Positions 63,833-64,000 of a DNA stretch of 64,000 nucleotides are shown here, piece by piece. This DNA comes from Erythrobacter sanguineus (GTDB lineage: Bacteria; Pseudomonadota; Alphaproteobacteria; Sphingomonadales; Sphingomonadaceae). The notes beneath the pieces were generated by a model. It did not search any database. It saw nothing but the letters and a program-made list of their open reading frames with translations, and was not told where the DNA came from. The first letter of the stretch is position 1. Every line of letters begins with the position of its first letter. The DNA lies in NCBI GenBank assembly GCA_945878845.1, contig CAMCUB010000001.1, forward strand, positions 62,001-126,000. Reading direction: 5' to 3'. The position numbers and the translations under genes are program-made.

Positions 63833-63943
63833 ACCGTGTCGTTCCCGCGCGGCAATCATGCCCTGCGGGTCGAGGCAAGGCGCGCCCTATAGGTGGCGAT
63901 GGGCATGGTGGCAAGCGGGCAATTGCGCGCTATGGTCGCGCGC

Positions 63944-64000
63944 ATGGCCAGCCTCGCGAATCCCCTCTCAGCCCCGGCAAATCCGCATCCCGAACAGCAA
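63944..64000 (+). CDS. possible start of a CDS running off the window
   Basis: ATG at 63944 opens a frame to the window end (MASLANPLSAPANPHPEQQ); an ATG at 63932 is in the same frame. Only 19 codons are visible and no ribosome-binding site stands out. No family can be assigned. Confidence 0.3.
   Translation, partial: MASLANPLSAPANPHPEQQ

Noticed and set aside
1-64000. CRISPR array, toxin-antitoxin pair or restriction system
   Set aside because: No regularly spaced repeats and no methyltransferase, endonuclease or small toxin-like pair was seen on either strand.

Overview
This is a GC-rich (roughly two-thirds G+C by eye) alphaproteobacterial chromosome segment. Gene content and order point to Sphingomonadales, probably an Erythrobacter/Porphyrobacter-like genus. 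Supporting signs are the order DivL-like kinase, tsaE, amgK, murU, addB, addA, trxA; an aroK/aroB pair divergent from xerD and accA; mfd, sdhE and recG together; Flp pilins; and a TonB receptor of the sphingomonad style. The genus is an inference; no rRNA is present. Almost everything is core chromosome. There is no prophage, no CRISPR array and no intact insertion sequence.

Layout. 1-7.4 kb: the 3' end of methylmalonyl-CoA mutase, biotin synthase and a biotin-dependent propionyl-CoA carboxylase alpha subunit (propionate to succinyl-CoA, with biotin supply), mixed with small exported proteins and an esterase. 7.4-16 kb: minus-strand aroK-aroB-cyclase-acetyltransferase, then plus-strand exported proteins, xerD, accA and an M48 lipoprotein protease. 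16-17.1 kb: three small Flp-type pilin genes. 17.2-23.1 kb: mutT, tRNA-Arg followed by a duplicated tRNA 3' end, a zincin-like protease, folE, a cytochrome c'/cytochrome b pair, a peroxiredoxin, and ahcY behind a structured leader with a candidate SahR-type operator. 23.2-34.7 kb: a long, tightly overlapping plus-strand run from a DivL-like pseudokinase through tsaE, amgK, murU and addBA to trxA. 34.9-42.5 kb: a suhB-like phosphatase, argJ, secA, two membrane transporter-like proteins, and a PilZ-like protein. 42.5-43.4 kb: a 735-bp gene-poor segment bounded by tRNA-Asn and a partial copy of its 3' end, which looks like the remnant of an integrated element. 43.6-50.7 kb: nadK, an EAL protein, an ankyrin protein, a TonB receptor and a transglutaminase-like protein. 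50.7-64 kb: mfd, sdhE, recG, a PH-like membrane protein, a low-molecular-weight phosphatase, an AarF/UbiB kinase, an SDR, a DUF3429-type protein, a CHASE2-EAL protein, a leader-peptide-like 12-codon ORF with terminator, and tRNA-Pro.

Most interesting non-coding signals: (i) tRNA-3'-end duplications at tRNA-Arg and tRNA-Asn; (ii) an orphan attenuator-like module coding for MWAWFYEMLGTR; (iii) a parS-like 16-mer at 58099-58114; (iv) a three-copy long inverted-repeat family, two copies of which supply the Shine-Dalgarno of the next gene; (v) a perfect inverted repeat and two hairpins in front of ahcY. All calls were made by reading the sequence; no database search was run.
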